Below, in pieces: positions 1 through 9,049 of a stretch of DNA of 64,000 nt. This stretch comes from an uncultured Sphingomonadaceae bacterium. Lineage in GTDB: Bacteria; Pseudomonadota; Alphaproteobacteria; Sphingomonadales; Sphingomonadaceae. The notes under the pieces were generated by a model, which saw only the letters and a program-made list of their open reading frames with translations, searched no databases and was not told the origin of the DNA. The stretch's first letter is position 1. Each line of letters starts with the position of its first letter. The stretch lies in the NCBI GenBank assembly GCA_947493195.1, contig CANLQG010000009.1:1-64000 (forward strand). Reading direction: 5' to 3'. The position numbers and the translations under genes were made by a program.

Positions 1-2
1 TA

Positions 3-509
3 AACATCAACCTCAGACGAGGCCCACACTCCGTAAGCCTACGCCGCGAGTTGTGCCAAATGTTCTGACGACGGACAATCGGCATCGGCTATGATCATCA
101 TCTCATCTCGCACGCAATTCAGGCTAAGGAAAACGCTCGGGTCATCGAACTGCATAGCTTTCCGTCGCTGAGCGCCGACATGTATCACGAGAGTATACTG
201 AGGCTCGACAGGGTGAGCAGCGAGCGGTCGCGGGTCGGCGACGAAGTTCAATTTAGCAGTGCCAATGATCCGTTTGTCGTGGCCGCCTCGTTGGCGGATG
301 CCGTGAGGCTCGCCGAGACACGGCGTCGTGTCACTAACATCTATTTCTCACCGCTCGCCACCAAGCCCCAAGCTGTCGGCTTCGGCCTCCACTACCTCAA
401 ACGCATGCAAGGTAGGCCCTCTTCCATCATTTATCCGTTGTGCCAAAAATACGACAAAGAAACCTCGACGGGCGTTGGGCGGTCCTGGGTCTACCCTATC
501 AATTTATAA
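3..509 (+). pseudogene. C-terminal remnant of an unrecognised protein with an in-frame stop
   Basis: Reading frame 3 is protein-like from the window edge to the TAA at 507-509, but TGA at 66-68 interrupts it. Before the stop it reads NINLRRGPHSVSLRRELCQMF and after it RRTIGIGYDHHLISHAI, continuing through ELHSFPSLSADMYHESILRL to a C-terminus ending in GRSWVYPINL. No ATG follows the stop until 180, so a native start there would discard the well-ordered stretch before it. I do not recognise the family. The 5' end lies outside the window. It sits on the 3' side of tRNA-Met, a usual place for integrated or decaying accessory DNA. A sequencing error at position 66-68 is the alternative to true decay. 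Confidence 0.5.
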
Positions 510-638
510 GTGGATCCCAGCCTAGCGAGAGCAAATCTCGCCCGATTTCGATTGGTTCTTGCCATAAGTATGCAGTCCGTCGGCTCGACACTTGGTGGAT
601 AAACGGCGGCTTTCGGGATCAACGTCAAACGGCTGAAC

Positions 639-673
639 GTCCGAATTTAGGGCGGATGTCCGAATTTTGGGCG
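639..673. repeat. Two imperfect 16-bp tandem repeats
   Basis: GTCCGAATTTAGGGCG at 639-654 is followed at 658-673 by GTCCGAATTTTGGGCG, one mismatch apart and 19 bp in phase. The stretch 510-734 holds no convincing gene and nothing else of note. The function of the repeat is unknown. Confidence 0.45.
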
Positions 674-734
674 CATAGCTGCCAAGCCCTATCACAATGG
701 GCACAGCTAAATCCATTCGACAGTATTCTAAATT

Positions 735-811
735 TGGTAGCGGAGGAGGGACTCGAACCCCCGACACGCGGATTATGATTCCGCTGCTCTAACCACCTGA
801 GCTACTCCGCC
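735..811 (-). tRNA. tRNA-Met (anticodon CAT, elongator type)
   Basis: The 77-nt minus-strand cloverleaf is complete. Acceptor GGCGGAG pairs with CTCCGCT, the D arm is GCTC...GAGC, anticodon stem GCGGA/TCCGC encloses loop ATCATAA with anticodon CAT, the T arm is GGGGGTTCGAGTCCCTC, and CCA is encoded. The AATCATAATCC anticodon arm matches alphaproteobacterial elongator tRNA-Met rather than tRNA-Ile2(CAT) or initiator tRNA, judged from memory of the families. Confidence 0.95.
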
Positions 812-939
812 ATCCGGCTGGCCTGCGGACACCGAACGGGCGGCAGGCGAGGCGCGCATTTAGGTCTGCTTTTGCCTGCGGTCAACCTGCCAATTTGCCT
901 GCGCGCAAATCAACATGCCAGAGGCAGCGGCACCGGCAA

Positions 940-1470
940 TCACCCGCGCTTGTTTCCGCGAAACGGGAACTTCCCCGCCGCGTCCCAGGGGCCGCCGCGG
1001 TAGTAGTGATAGGCCAGACCGATGAAGGCGAAATCGCGCGGCTCAACTCGCGGCATCAATTCCGCCTGCAGCGCCTTGGCCTCCTCGATGCTCACCTTGT
1101 TCTGCACCGTGACATGCAGGCGAGGCTTGTGTTCGTCCTGCGGGGTGAGCAAGCCGTGGAACCGGTCTGCCATCTGCCGCCACAGCTCGATCATCTGCGG
1201 GCTTTCCAGTTGCAGCGCTGTGCCCTTCCCCAGCTTCATTATCCCGACGAGACGCGCAGGCACTGGCGGGTTGTCGCGCGCGAGTTCCTTCAGGCAGTCG
1301 CGCAGTTCGCTCTCGCAGCTGGGCGGGAGGGCGTGGAACAGCGTGACATGCGCTTTCAGGTAATTGCGTTCCGGCGGGAAATGGTCCTGACGCAGCTGGT
1401 TGGCCCAGCTGAACAGGTCGGGTGGCAGTTCGGCGGTTACGATCAGCGGAGCGGGACCATCCCCGTTCAC
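940..1470 (-). CDS. 2'-5' RNA ligase / cyclic phosphodiesterase family protein
   Basis: A 176-residue protein of the 2H phosphoesterase superfamily. The two signature H-x-T motifs are present, one in AHVTLFHALPP (about residue 42) and one in LHVTVQNK (about residue 119), each expected to give one catalytic His. Family members hydrolyse or ligate 2',5'-phosphodiester bonds in RNA, but the physiological substrate is usually unknown. The GTG start at 1470 overlaps the mltG stop (ATGTGA), which fixes the start and implies translational coupling. It is the last gene of the acpP-fabF-mltG transcription unit. A single ThpR-like 2H domain accounts for the whole length. Confidence 0.85.
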   Translation of the reverse strand: MNGDGPAPLIVTAELPPDLFSWANQLRQDHFPPERNYLKAHVTLFHALPPSCESELRDCLKELARDNPPVPARLVGIMKLGKGTALQLESPQMIELWRQMADRFHGLLTPQDEHKPRLHVTVQNKVSIEEAKALQAELMPRVEPRDFAFIGLAYHYYRGGPWDAAGKFPFRGNKRG

Positions 1471-2438
1471 ATTTCCCCCCGCTCGCGGCGCAAGGCGAAC
1501 CAGCGTTCGACCGCCTCGTTGTGCTCCTGCAGGGTGTCGTTGAACTCGTGCCCGCCGCTGCCGTCGGCGACCATGAAGATTGCATCGGTTTCCGCCGGGT
1601 TCAGCACCGCCTCTATGCTGGCGCGGCCCGGATTGGTGATCGGCCCGGCGGGAAGACCGGCCATCTGGTAGGTGTTGTAATCGTTGATATCGGCGATCTC
1701 GGACTGGCGGATACGGCGGCCCAGCGGGCGCCCGCGCGTGATCGGATAGATGATCGTTGGATCGGCCTGCAGGAAGATGCCCTGACGGATGCGGTTGGAA
1801 TAGAGCCCTGCCACCATGCGCCGTTCTTCGGGCACGCCAGTCTCTTTTTCCACAATGGAGGCGAGAGTGACCGCCTCTTCCGGCGTCTTCGCCACAGTGC
1901 GGTCCGTCCGGCGGGGCCACAGTTCGGCAATCGTTTCATCCATGGCGCGTTGCATCCGGGCGAGGACCGCCACGCGCTCTTCCCCGCGTTCGAAGTCGTA
2001 GCTTTCGGGAAGGACGCTGCCTTCCTCGGGCACGGGGATCTCACCCACCAGCAACGGTTCCGCCATCAGGATATCGTGGACGATGGCCGAGGGGGTGCCT
2101 TCGGGAATGGTGACGAAGCGGCGGATTACCTCGCCGTGCTGCAGGTGGTCGAGGACGCCCGCATTGCTCATCCCCGGCGTCAGCAGGAACTCGCCAGCCT
2201 TGATCGGATCGCTGCTACCCAGCACTTTGGCGCGCAGCAGGAAGCCGTCTGCAGAGGCGATGAGCCCCTCCTCTTCCAGCTTTCCGGCGACGGAGGTCAG
2301 CGTTGCCCCGGAAGGGACGATGAAGGCCGTCTCTTCCTCGATCTCCGCTCCGCCGTACCAGCCGAGCGCGAACCAGCCGCCCACGGCCGCGACCGCCAGA
2401 ATTCCCAGCGCGACGACAGCCGCCAGCAGCTTTTTCAT
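1467..2438 (-). CDS. mltG: Endolytic murein transglycosylase MltG
   Basis: A 323-residue inner-membrane protein of the YceG/MltG family, which cuts nascent glycan strands and helps terminate peptidoglycan polymerisation. An N-terminal membrane anchor (about residues 4-27) is followed by a LysM-like region and the catalytic domain. The ASIVEKETG motif holds Glu197, matching the essential Glu of E. coli MltG, and QADPTIIY and YNTYQMAGLPAGPI are typical late motifs. The ATG at 2438 lies 1 nt after the fabF stop, and the GAGGACTGAT ahead of it serves as ribosome site inside the end of fabF, so the two are coupled. The fabF-mltG order is common in alphaproteobacteria. Confidence 0.95.
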   Translation of the reverse strand: MKKLLAAVVALGILAVAAVGGWFALGWYGGAEIEEETAFIVPSGATLTSVAGKLEEEGLIASADGFLLRAKVLGSSDPIKAGEFLLTPGMSNAGVLDHLQHGEVIRRFVTIPEGTPSAIVHDILMAEPLLVGEIPVPEEGSVLPESYDFERGEERVAVLARMQRAMDETIAELWPRRTDRTVAKTPEEAVTLASIVEKETGVPEERRMVAGLYSNRIRQGIFLQADPTIIYPITRGRPLGRRIRQSEIADINDYNTYQMAGLPAGPITNPGRASIEAVLNPAETDAIFMVADGSGGHEFNDTLQEHNEAVERWFALRRERGEM

Positions 2439-2439
2439 A

Positions 2440-3702
2440 TCAGTCCTCGACGGCTTTCATCACCAGTGACGCATTGGTGCCGCCAAAGCCGAAGCTGTTG
2501 TTGAGCACGGCCTTCACTTCGCGCTTCTTCGCGGTGAGCGGGACGAGATCGGCCCCCTCGGTGCCGTCGTCGGGGTTATGCAGGTTGAGCGTGGGCGGAA
2601 CGATCTGGTCGCGCATGGCGAGGATACAGAAGATGCTCTCCACCGCACCAGCGCCGCCCAGCAGGTGGCCAATGGCGCTCTTTGTGCTGCTCATGGAGGC
2701 ACCGCCAAGATCGTGACCCAGCACGCGCTTTACCGCGGCGAGTTCGATGGTGTCCGCCATGGTCGAGGTGCCGTGAGCGTTGACGTAGTCAATGTCCGCT
2801 CCGTCCATCCCGGCCTTGCGCAGCGCCATGCGCATCGCATTTTCCGCGCCCTTGCCTTCGGGGTGCGGCGCGGTGACGTGGTAGGCATCGCCCGACAGGC
2901 CGTAGCCCACGACTTCGGCGTAGATCTTGGCGCCGCGCGCCTTTGCGTGCTCGTATTCTTCCAGCACGACGACACCGGCGCCTTCGCCCATCACGAAGCC
3001 GTCGCGGTCCTTGTCGTAGGGGCGGCTCGCCTCCGTGGGACGATCGTTCATCGAGCAGTTGAGCGCGCGCGCCTGTGCGAATCCGGCAACGCCCAGCGGA
3101 TTGATCGTGCCTTCCGCGCCGCCTGCCAGCATGATGTCGGCATCGTCGTCCTTGATCATGCGCGCGGCATCGCCGATCGAATGCGCCCCGGTGGAGCATG
3201 CCGTGACAACGGCATGGTTCGGGCCCATCAGGCCGTACTTGATGCTCACCTGGCCGCTAATCAGGTTGATCAGGCGACCGTGAACGAAATGCGGAGAGAC
3301 ACGGCCCGGACCGCGCTCGTGCAGGTTGATCGATTCGAGTTCGATTCCTGGCAACCCGCCGATGCCCGACCCAATGGAGCAGCCCGCACGCAGCTTCGTT
3401 TCGTCGTCCATTTCGGTAAGGCCGGCGTCTTCAAGCGCCTGCCCCGCGGCATCGATGCCGTAGATGATGAACGGGTCGACCTGGCGCTGCACCTTGCTAT
3501 CCACGCGCTTGTTGGCGTCGAAGCCCCAGGGATGGTCCGCAGGCTTCACCTCGCCCGCGATGGTGCATTTCTGCCCCTCGGTATCGAAGCGGGTGATCGT
3601 GCCAATCCCGCTCTCGCCCGCAATCAGGTTCTTCCAGGTGGTTTCAACGTTACCTCCCAGCGGGGTAACAAGGCCAAGTCCGGTAACGACGACACGCCGC
3701 AT
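2440..3702 (-). CDS. fabF: Beta-ketoacyl-ACP synthase II FabF
   Basis: A 420-residue condensing enzyme of type II fatty acid synthesis that elongates acyl-ACP with malonyl-ACP. The Cys-His-His triad is visible: Cys169 in VTACSTGAH, His310 in NAHGTSTMADT and His346 in KSAIGHLLGGAG, with Lys341. The FGFGGTNASL glycine-rich loop lies near the C-terminus. The start at 3702 (MRRVVVTGLG) matches family N-termini and has GGAGAG six bases upstream; ATG at 3708 (MNMRR) is also possible. Its carrier acpP lies directly upstream with a 99-bp gap. Confidence 0.96.
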   Translation of the reverse strand: MRRVVVTGLGLVTPLGGNVETTWKNLIAGESGIGTITRFDTEGQKCTIAGEVKPADHPWGFDANKRVDSKVQRQVDPFIIYGIDAAGQALEDAGLTEMDDETKLRAGCSIGSGIGGLPGIELESINLHERGPGRVSPHFVHGRLINLISGQVSIKYGLMGPNHAVVTACSTGAHSIGDAARMIKDDDADIMLAGGAEGTINPLGVAGFAQARALNCSMNDRPTEASRPYDKDRDGFVMGEGAGVVVLEEYEHAKARGAKIYAEVVGYGLSGDAYHVTAPHPEGKGAENAMRMALRKAGMDGADIDYVNAHGTSTMADTIELAAVKRVLGHDLGGASMSSTKSAIGHLLGGAGAVESIFCILAMRDQIVPPTLNLHNPDDGTEGADLVPLTAKKREVKAVLNNSFGFGGTNASLVMKAVED

Positions 3703-3801
3703 ATTCATCTCTCCAATCAAGAAAGGCCCAGCCTTTCGGGCCGAGCCTTCCAACCCCGTCCGCGTCCGGGGAGACCATTCGCGAACGAGGCCAGTGGTCG
3801 C

Positions 3802-4038
3802 TTACGAAGTATGTTCTTCGATATACTTGTTGGCGTCGCCGACCGTGTTGATCTTTTCGGCGGCGTCGTCCGGAATTTCCACGCCGAACTCTTCCTCAAA
3901 CGCCATGACCAGCTCGACGATGTCGAGGCTGTCGGCGCCCAGATCGTCAATGAAGCTGGCGTCCGGAGTCACCTTGTCCTCTTCGACGCCGAGATGCTCG
4001 ACAACGATCTTCTTAACGCGTGCAGCGATATCGCTCAT
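3802..4038 (-). CDS. acpP: Acyl carrier protein
   Basis: A 78-residue acidic four-helix protein carrying growing acyl chains in fatty acid synthesis. The 4'-phosphopantetheine attachment Ser37 is in the invariant DSL of [11 protein letters not shown]. The start [10 protein letters not shown] matches the family, and GAGAGA precedes ATG by about 6 nt. Length and composition (many Asp/Glu) are typical. It leads the acpP-fabF-mltG unit. Confidence 0.97.
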   Translation of the reverse strand: MSDIAARVKKIVVEHLGVEEDKVTPDASFIDDLGADSLDIVELVMAFEEEFGVEIPDDAAEKINTVGDANKYIEEHTS

Positions 4039-4346
4039 GTAATCTCTCTCACTCTGAGGTTTCAAATAACGCTTTCGCCCTAATGAACGGCGGCGGGCAA
4101 AGCAAGTGCCGGAGAAGCCCGGAATGACCCGTTTTTCACGCCTCGCGACGAGAAACCATCGGTCGCCCTCGTCAGATAGGTCGATATACGACCAAGAAAT
4201 ATCAAGACGCTCGCTCGCGCGATGCCGTCTTCACCCGTGCAGAACACCATAAACGCGCCAGAGCGCCCCGGACCAGCGCCCGGTCCGGGATAGTCTTGCC
4301 CGTCGGGGCGTTGGACAGACAACGAACTGAAAAAAAGGAAATTTCA
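4039..4346. other. Divergent intergenic region with a GC-rich hairpin
   Basis: No gene seen in these 308 bases between divergent acpP and the ferritin-like gene. A perfect 8-bp inverted repeat, CCCGGACC at 4267-4274 and GGTCCGGG at 4282-4289 with a 7-base loop, lies about 60 bp ahead of the plus-strand gene. GGGAT at 4287-4291 and CGTT at 4309-4312 are 17 bases apart, a poor match to the EcfG stress promoter, so I do not call it a promoter. Confidence 0.4.
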
Positions 4347-4781
4347 ATGTCTGCCAACAGCGTACTCAAGACCCTTACCGATACCGCATTCGATTCTGTC
4401 GAAGGCTATCGCCAGGCCGCCGAGAAGGCGAACAACCCGCAGCTCAAGCAGGCGCTCGAACGCCGCCGTGTCGAGCGTGAGAAGACAGTGTCAAAGCTGA
4501 ATGCGGAAATCGAGCGTCAGGGCGGCGAACTCGTGACCAAGGGCACCATGACCGGAGCGGCGCACCGCACATGGATGAGCATCGCGGACGCTTTCGAGAG
4601 CGGTGACGAAGCCGCAGCCGAGCGTGTCGAGGAAGGCGAGGACTACCTGAAGGGCAAGTTCAAGAGCGCGCTGGACGACGACGATCTCGACCCGCAGTCG
4701 CGCACCGTCATTCAGCAGTGCTATGCCGAAATCAGCGAAGGCGAACGTTTCGGCGACATGATCGACAAACAGTTCGACTAA
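4347..4781 (+). CDS. PA2169-family ferritin-like four-helix protein (DUF2383)
   Basis: A 144-residue, almost wholly helical, charged protein that I assign to the DUF2383/PA2169 family of ferritin-like four-helix bundles. These are linked to stress or stationary phase, but their biochemical role is not established. It has no signal peptide or membrane segment. Features include YRQAAEKANNPQLKQALERR near residues 18-37 and HRTWMSIADAFESGDEAAA near 69-87. ATG at 4347 has AAGGAAA 5-6 nt upstream, better than the GTG/ATG codons before it. It stands alone, divergent from acpP. Confidence 0.85.
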   Translation: MSANSVLKTLTDTAFDSVEGYRQAAEKANNPQLKQALERRRVEREKTVSKLNAEIERQGGELVTKGTMTGAAHRTWMSIADAFESGDEAAAERVEEGEDYLKGKFKSALDDDDLDPQSRTVIQQCYAEISEGERFGDMIDKQFD

Positions 4782-4849
4782 GAACGCCTGAATTAACTCG
4801 AAAGACAGGGGCGTGGCTTTTCCGGAAGTCGCGCCCCTTCTCTTTTCTG

Positions 4850-6709
4850 CTACCTGTCCTGCGGCGGAATGTCCTGTTGGGCCGCATTGCTGTTCATATC
4901 GGTCTTTTCTGCGGCGGTGGCGTTCTTGTTAACGTCCACTGCCTCTCCCGAAAGCCGGATATGCACATCTCGCAGCTGGCGTGCGCTCACCACGCTGGGG
5001 GCACCCATCATCAGGTCCTGCGCGCGCTGGTTCAGCGGGAAGGCGATCACCTCGCGGATGTTCGGCTCGTCCGCCAGCAGCATCACGATACGGTCGATAC
5101 CCGGCGCAGAGCCGCCGTGCGGCGGGGCACCCAGCTTGAACGCCTCGATCATGCCGCCGAAATTCGCATCCACGTCGGCCTGCGTATAACCGGCGATCTC
5201 GAACGCCTTGTACATGATGTCCGGGCGATGGTTACGGATGGCGCCGCTCGACAGTTCGTAGCCGTTGCACACGATATCGTATTGCCACGCCTTGATTTCC
5301 AGCGGGTCCTGGTTTTCCAGCGCCTCCATCTCGCCCTGCGGCATCGAGAAGGGGTTGTGGCTGAAGTCGATCTTCTTCAGTTCCTCGTCGTATTCGAACA
5401 TCGGGAAATCGACGATCCAGCAGAACTTGAAACAGCCCTGCTCGATCAGGTCGAGGTTTTCGGCCGTGCGGGTGCGGGCGGCGCCTGCCAGCTTCACGGC
5501 GTCCTTTTCCTTGCCAGCGGCGAAGAACAGGCCGTCGTTCTCACCCAGGCCCAGCTCGTCATACAGCTTGGCCATTTCCTCCGGGCCGTGGTTCTTGGCG
5601 ATGGGGCCGCCGAACTCGCCCTGCTTGCGGGTGACGTAGCCGAGGCCGGAGAAACCTTCCTTGCGCGCCCAGTCGTTCATCTCGTCAAAGAACTTGCGGC
5701 TCTTTTCGTGCGTTTCGGGAGCGGGAATTGCGCGCACAACGCCGCCGCCGCCAACAATCTTTTCAAAGATACCGAAGCCGGACTTCTCGAAGTGGTGCGA
5801 CACGTCGGAAATGATGATCGGGTTGCGCAGGTCGGGCTTGTCGGTGCCGTACTTCAGCATCGAATCGGCGTATGGAATGCGGGGGAATTCGCCTGCAGGT
5901 GTCACGCTCTTGCCGCCGCCGAACTCCTCGAACACGCCCGCCAGCACCGGTTCGATAGCCTGGAACACGTCTTCCTGCGTCACGAAGCTCATCTCGAAGT
6001 CGAGCTGGTAGAATTCCGGGGAGCGGTCGGCGCGCAGGTCTTCGTCGCGGAAGCACGGCGCGATCTGGAAATAACGATCAAAGCCCGCCACCATCAGCAG
6101 CTGCTTGAACATCTGCGGCGCCTGCGGCAGTGCGTAGAAGCGGCCCGGATGCAGGCGGCTTGGCACCAGGTAGTCACGCGCGCCTTCGGGGCTGGAGGCA
6201 CCCAGGATCGGCGTCTGGAATTCGCTGAAACCCTGGTCCGTCATGCGGCGGCGTAGCGAGGTGATCACGCGGTTGCGCAGCATGATGTTGTTGTGGACGC
6301 GTTCGCGGCGCAGGTCGATGAAGCGGTACTTAAGGCGCGTGTCTTCGGGATAATCCTCTGCCGAGTTCACGATCAGCGGCAGTTCGTTCGCGTGGCTCTG
6401 CACGGTTACGGAACGGGCAAACACCTCGATCTCACCGGTTGGCAGGTTCGGGTTCACCGCAGCCGCATCGCGCGCCTTTACCTCGCCATCGATGGTGATC
6501 ACGCTTTCCAGCTTCAGCGAATCGAGCAGTTCCAGCGCCGGGCTGTCCTCGTCCGCCACCACCTGCGTGATGCCGTAATGGTCGCGCAGATCCACGAACA
6601 GAACGCCGCCGTGATCACGCTTGCGGTGGATCCATCCCGACAGGCGGACGGTCTCGCCAACGTTCTCTTTCGTCAGCGCGGCACAGTTGTGGGTACGATA
6701 GGCGTGCAT
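4850..6709 (-). CDS. aspS: Aspartate--tRNA ligase
   Basis: A 619-residue bacterial-type class II synthetase that charges tRNA-Asp (and possibly tRNA-Asn if the genome lacks AsnRS, not decidable here). The N-terminal OB fold starts [20 protein letters not shown]. Motif 2 lies in [19 protein letters not shown] and motif 3 in [20 protein letters not shown]; the bacterial GAD insertion is in the middle. The start at 6709 (MHAYRTHNC) fits alphaproteobacterial AspRS; ATG at 6724 adds five residues. The C-terminus carries about 25 extra polar residues (from about [14 protein letters not shown]), longer than the usual ~590. Confidence 0.96.
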   Translation of the reverse strand: MHAYRTHNCAALTKENVGETVRLSGWIHRKRDHGGVLFVDLRDHYGITQVVADEDSPALELLDSLKLESVITIDGEVKARDAAAVNPNLPTGEIEVFARSVTVQSHANELPLIVNSAEDYPEDTRLKYRFIDLRRERVHNNIMLRNRVITSLRRRMTDQGFSEFQTPILGASSPEGARDYLVPSRLHPGRFYALPQAPQMFKQLLMVAGFDRYFQIAPCFRDEDLRADRSPEFYQLDFEMSFVTQEDVFQAIEPVLAGVFEEFGGGKSVTPAGEFPRIPYADSMLKYGTDKPDLRNPIIISDVSHHFEKSGFGIFEKIVGGGGVVRAIPAPETHEKSRKFFDEMNDWARKEGFSGLGYVTRKQGEFGGPIAKNHGPEEMAKLYDELGLGENDGLFFAAGKEKDAVKLAGAARTRTAENLDLIEQGCFKFCWIVDFPMFEYDEELKKIDFSHNPFSMPQGEMEALENQDPLEIKAWQYDIVCNGYELSSGAIRNHRPDIMYKAFEIAGYTQADVDANFGGMIEAFKLGAPPHGGSAPGIDRIVMLLADEPNIREVIAFPLNQRAQDLMMGAPSVVSARQLRDVHIRLSGEAVDVNKNATAAEKTDMNSNAAQQDIPPQDR

Positions 6710-6880
6710 GAGGACTCTTTTCATTTGGCAGGTTATGGCGCTAAGGGCGCGCGAGAGATGCGCGGCGATACGCCGTATATCAAGCGCGCGCTAACAGGCG
6801 AAGCAGGGCGTTTTGTCAAGGACGACACGCCTCGTGGATGCCGCAGGTCGGTGAACCGGCCACAGACGAAAAGAAGACAG

Positions 6881-8080
6881 ATGCAAATCCATCCCCTGAT
6901 TACCAAGACAAATGACCTTGCCGAGCTGTGCGAACGGCTGGCGAAACACGATTTCGTCTGCGTGGACACCGAGTTCATGCGCGAGAACACCTATTACCCC
7001 CTCCTCTGCCTGATCCAGATCGGCAACGAGGAAGAAGCCGCCGCCATCGATCCGCTGGCAGACGGGCTGGACCTGACCCCGCTGCTGGACCTCCTGACCG
7101 ACAATGACGAGGTGCTGAAGATCTTCCACGCCGGCGGGCAGGACGTGGAGATCATCTACAACCTGACGGGCAAGACACCCTTCCCCATCTTCGACACGCA
7201 GATCGCCATGATGGCTGTCAGCCAGTCCGAACAGATCGGCTATGCCAACCTCGTGGAAAGCTGGCTGGGCAAGACCATCGACAAGGGCGCAAGGTTTACC
7301 GACTGGAGCCGCCGCCCGCTGACCGAGCGGCAGATCGAATATGCCATCGGCGACGTGACCTATCTCGCCAAGATCTTTCCCAAGATCCTGAAAAAGCTGA
7401 TCAAGACCAATCGCGGCCACTGGCTGAACGCGGAAATGGAAAAGCTGGCCGACCCTTCCAACTACGCCAACGACCTCGACGTGGCGTGGCAGCGTATCCG
7501 CTCCCCCGGTCGCAATCCTGCGGTGCTGGGCCGCTTGAAAGCGCTCGCTGCGTGGCGCGAGACGGAGGCGCAGGACAAGGACATCCCCCGCGGCCGCATC
7601 ATCCGTGACGAGACGCTGGCCGACCTGGCCAGCCATCCGCCCAAGAAGCAGGCCGACCTCGCCAAGGTGCGCGGGCTTTCCAACGCCTGGAAGGAAAACG
7701 ACATCGGCCGCCGCCTGATGAAGGTGCTTTCCAACGCGGAGCCGATGCCTGCCGACGAAATGCCCGACAAGCCCAAGCGCGGCGCGCCGCTGGGCAAGGA
7801 AGGCGCGCTGGTGGCGGACCTCTTGAAGCTGCTGCTGAAGATCCGCAGCCGCGAGATCGACGTTGCCTCCCGCCTGCTTACCCGGTCGGACGAGCTGGAA
7901 GCTTTGGCCGCCGGCGTGCGCAAGCTGCCGGTGCTGGAAGGATGGCGTTTCGAGGTGTTCGGCAAGGATGCGCTGGACCTGGTGGAAGGCAAACTCGCCT
8001 TCGCGGTCGAGAAAGGTCGCCTCAAGATGACTCACATCGATGATGCGAAAGCCGAATTAGAGGAAGCTCCTGCCGAGTGA
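6881..8080 (+). CDS. rnd: Ribonuclease D
   Basis: A 399-residue 3'-5' exoribonuclease involved in tRNA 3' maturation. The DEDDy exonuclease domain fills the N-terminal half: Asp29 and Glu31 in VDTEFMRENTYYP, Asp88 in FHAGGQDVEII, and Tyr154/Asp158 in YAIGDVTYLAK. HRDC-type nucleic-acid binding follows (about 205-290, LKALAAWRE and IIRDETLADLA), and a second HRDC-like part may fill the C-terminus. ATG at 6881 follows AAGAAGACAG. The stop overlaps the next start (GTGA), so rnd and the OxyR-type regulator are co-translated. Confidence 0.95.
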   Translation: MQIHPLITKTNDLAELCERLAKHDFVCVDTEFMRENTYYPLLCLIQIGNEEEAAAIDPLADGLDLTPLLDLLTDNDEVLKIFHAGGQDVEIIYNLTGKTPFPIFDTQIAMMAVSQSEQIGYANLVESWLGKTIDKGARFTDWSRRPLTERQIEYAIGDVTYLAKIFPKILKKLIKTNRGHWLNAEMEKLADPSNYANDLDVAWQRIRSPGRNPAVLGRLKALAAWRETEAQDKDIPRGRIIRDETLADLASHPPKKQADLAKVRGLSNAWKENDIGRRLMKVLSNAEPMPADEMPDKPKRGAPLGKEGALVADLLKLLLKIRSREIDVASRLLTRSDELEALAAGVRKLPVLEGWRFEVFGKDALDLVEGKLAFAVEKGRLKMTHIDDAKAELEEAPAE

Positions 8081-8973
8081 GCACCTACTTGCCCACCATC
8101 AAGCAGTTGCAATACCTCGTCGCCCTGCACGAACAGCAGCACTTCGGCCGCGCGGCAGAGGCGAGCTTCGTATCGCAGAGCACGCTATCGGCAGGCATTC
8201 GCGAGCTGGAGTCGCTGCTGGGCATCACGCTGGTGGAGCGCAGCCGACGGGTGGTGCGCTTCACCCCGCTGGGCAATTCGGTGGTGGCCAAGGCGCACCG
8301 CGTCCTGCGCGAGACGGAGGAGCTGGCTGAACTGGTACAGGCCGCCGGAAAGCCGCTGTCGGGCGAATTGCGCATGAGCGTGATCCCCACCATCGCGCCG
8401 TTCCTGCTGCCGCGCATCCTGCCGCGCCTGCGCAAGGAACGCCCCCAGCTCAAGCTCTTCCTGCGCGAGGAAACCAGCGACCAGGCCCTTGAATCGTTGC
8501 ACCATGGCCGCGCCGACTGCGTGCTGCTCGCCCTGCCCTTTGCCACGGGCGACGTGGAGCGTGCGAAAATCTGCGATGACGAACTGTTCGTCGCCTTTCC
8601 CAAGGATGACCCGCGCGATCCGCCCGCCGAGATCAGCCCTGCGATGATCGACGAGGGAAGGCTGCTGCTGCTGGAGGACGGGCATTGCCTGAAGGAGCAT
8701 GCGCTTGCCGCCTGCAACCGGCCCGAACTGAGTGCCAGCGCCACGATGATCGGCACTTCGCTGCACACACTGGTGCAGATGGTCGACAATGGCCTCGGCC
8801 TCACCATGCTGCCGCAGATGGCGATCGACGCTGGCATCCTGCACGAAACGGATGTCGTCGCGCGCCCGCTGGAAGGCGACCACACCAGCCGCGAGATCGC
8901 GCTGGTCTGGCGAGCCAACAGCCCTCGCGGCGATGAATTTCGCCTGCTGGCAGAGGAACTGCGCGCGGGATGA
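8077..8973 (+). CDS. oxyR: LysR-family hydrogen peroxide sensor OxyR
   Basis: A 298-residue LysR-type regulator. The winged-helix HTH occupies residues 1-65 (AAEASFVSQSTLSAGIRELE) and an effector domain follows. Two cysteines, Cys204 in LLEDGHCLKEH and Cys213 in ALAACNRPE, are nine residues apart in the context of the redox pair Cys199/Cys208 of E. coli OxyR. This is the reason for the OxyR call over a generic LysR protein. Expected role: peroxide-triggered activation of antioxidant genes. No target catalase or peroxiredoxin is adjacent. The GTG start overlaps the rnd stop by four bases. Confidence 0.88.
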   Translation: MSTYLPTIKQLQYLVALHEQQHFGRAAEASFVSQSTLSAGIRELESLLGITLVERSRRVVRFTPLGNSVVAKAHRVLRETEELAELVQAAGKPLSGELRMSVIPTIAPFLLPRILPRLRKERPQLKLFLREETSDQALESLHHGRADCVLLALPFATGDVERAKICDDELFVAFPKDDPRDPPAEISPAMIDEGRLLLLEDGHCLKEHALAACNRPELSASATMIGTSLHTLVQMVDNGLGLTMLPQMAIDAGILHETDVVARPLEGDHTSREIALVWRANSPRGDEFRLLAEELRAG

Positions 8974-9049
8974 CCCTGCGCGGTTTCCCACCCAACCGCG
9001 CATCCATAGCTTTCTCGGATAGATACCCTCCTCCGTTCATTGGATTCAT

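Noticed and set aside
440..778. Open frame running into tRNA-Met
   Set aside because: Its last codons are tRNA sequence; no protein features.
895..1671. Long plus-strand reading frame opposite mltG and the RNA ligase gene
   Set aside because: It is an antisense shadow of high-GC coding DNA: no family features, and the minus strand encodes clear families.
4287..4312. EcfG promoter for the ferritin-like gene
   Set aside because: GGGAT-N17-CGTT differs at two of five -35 bases, too weak to call.
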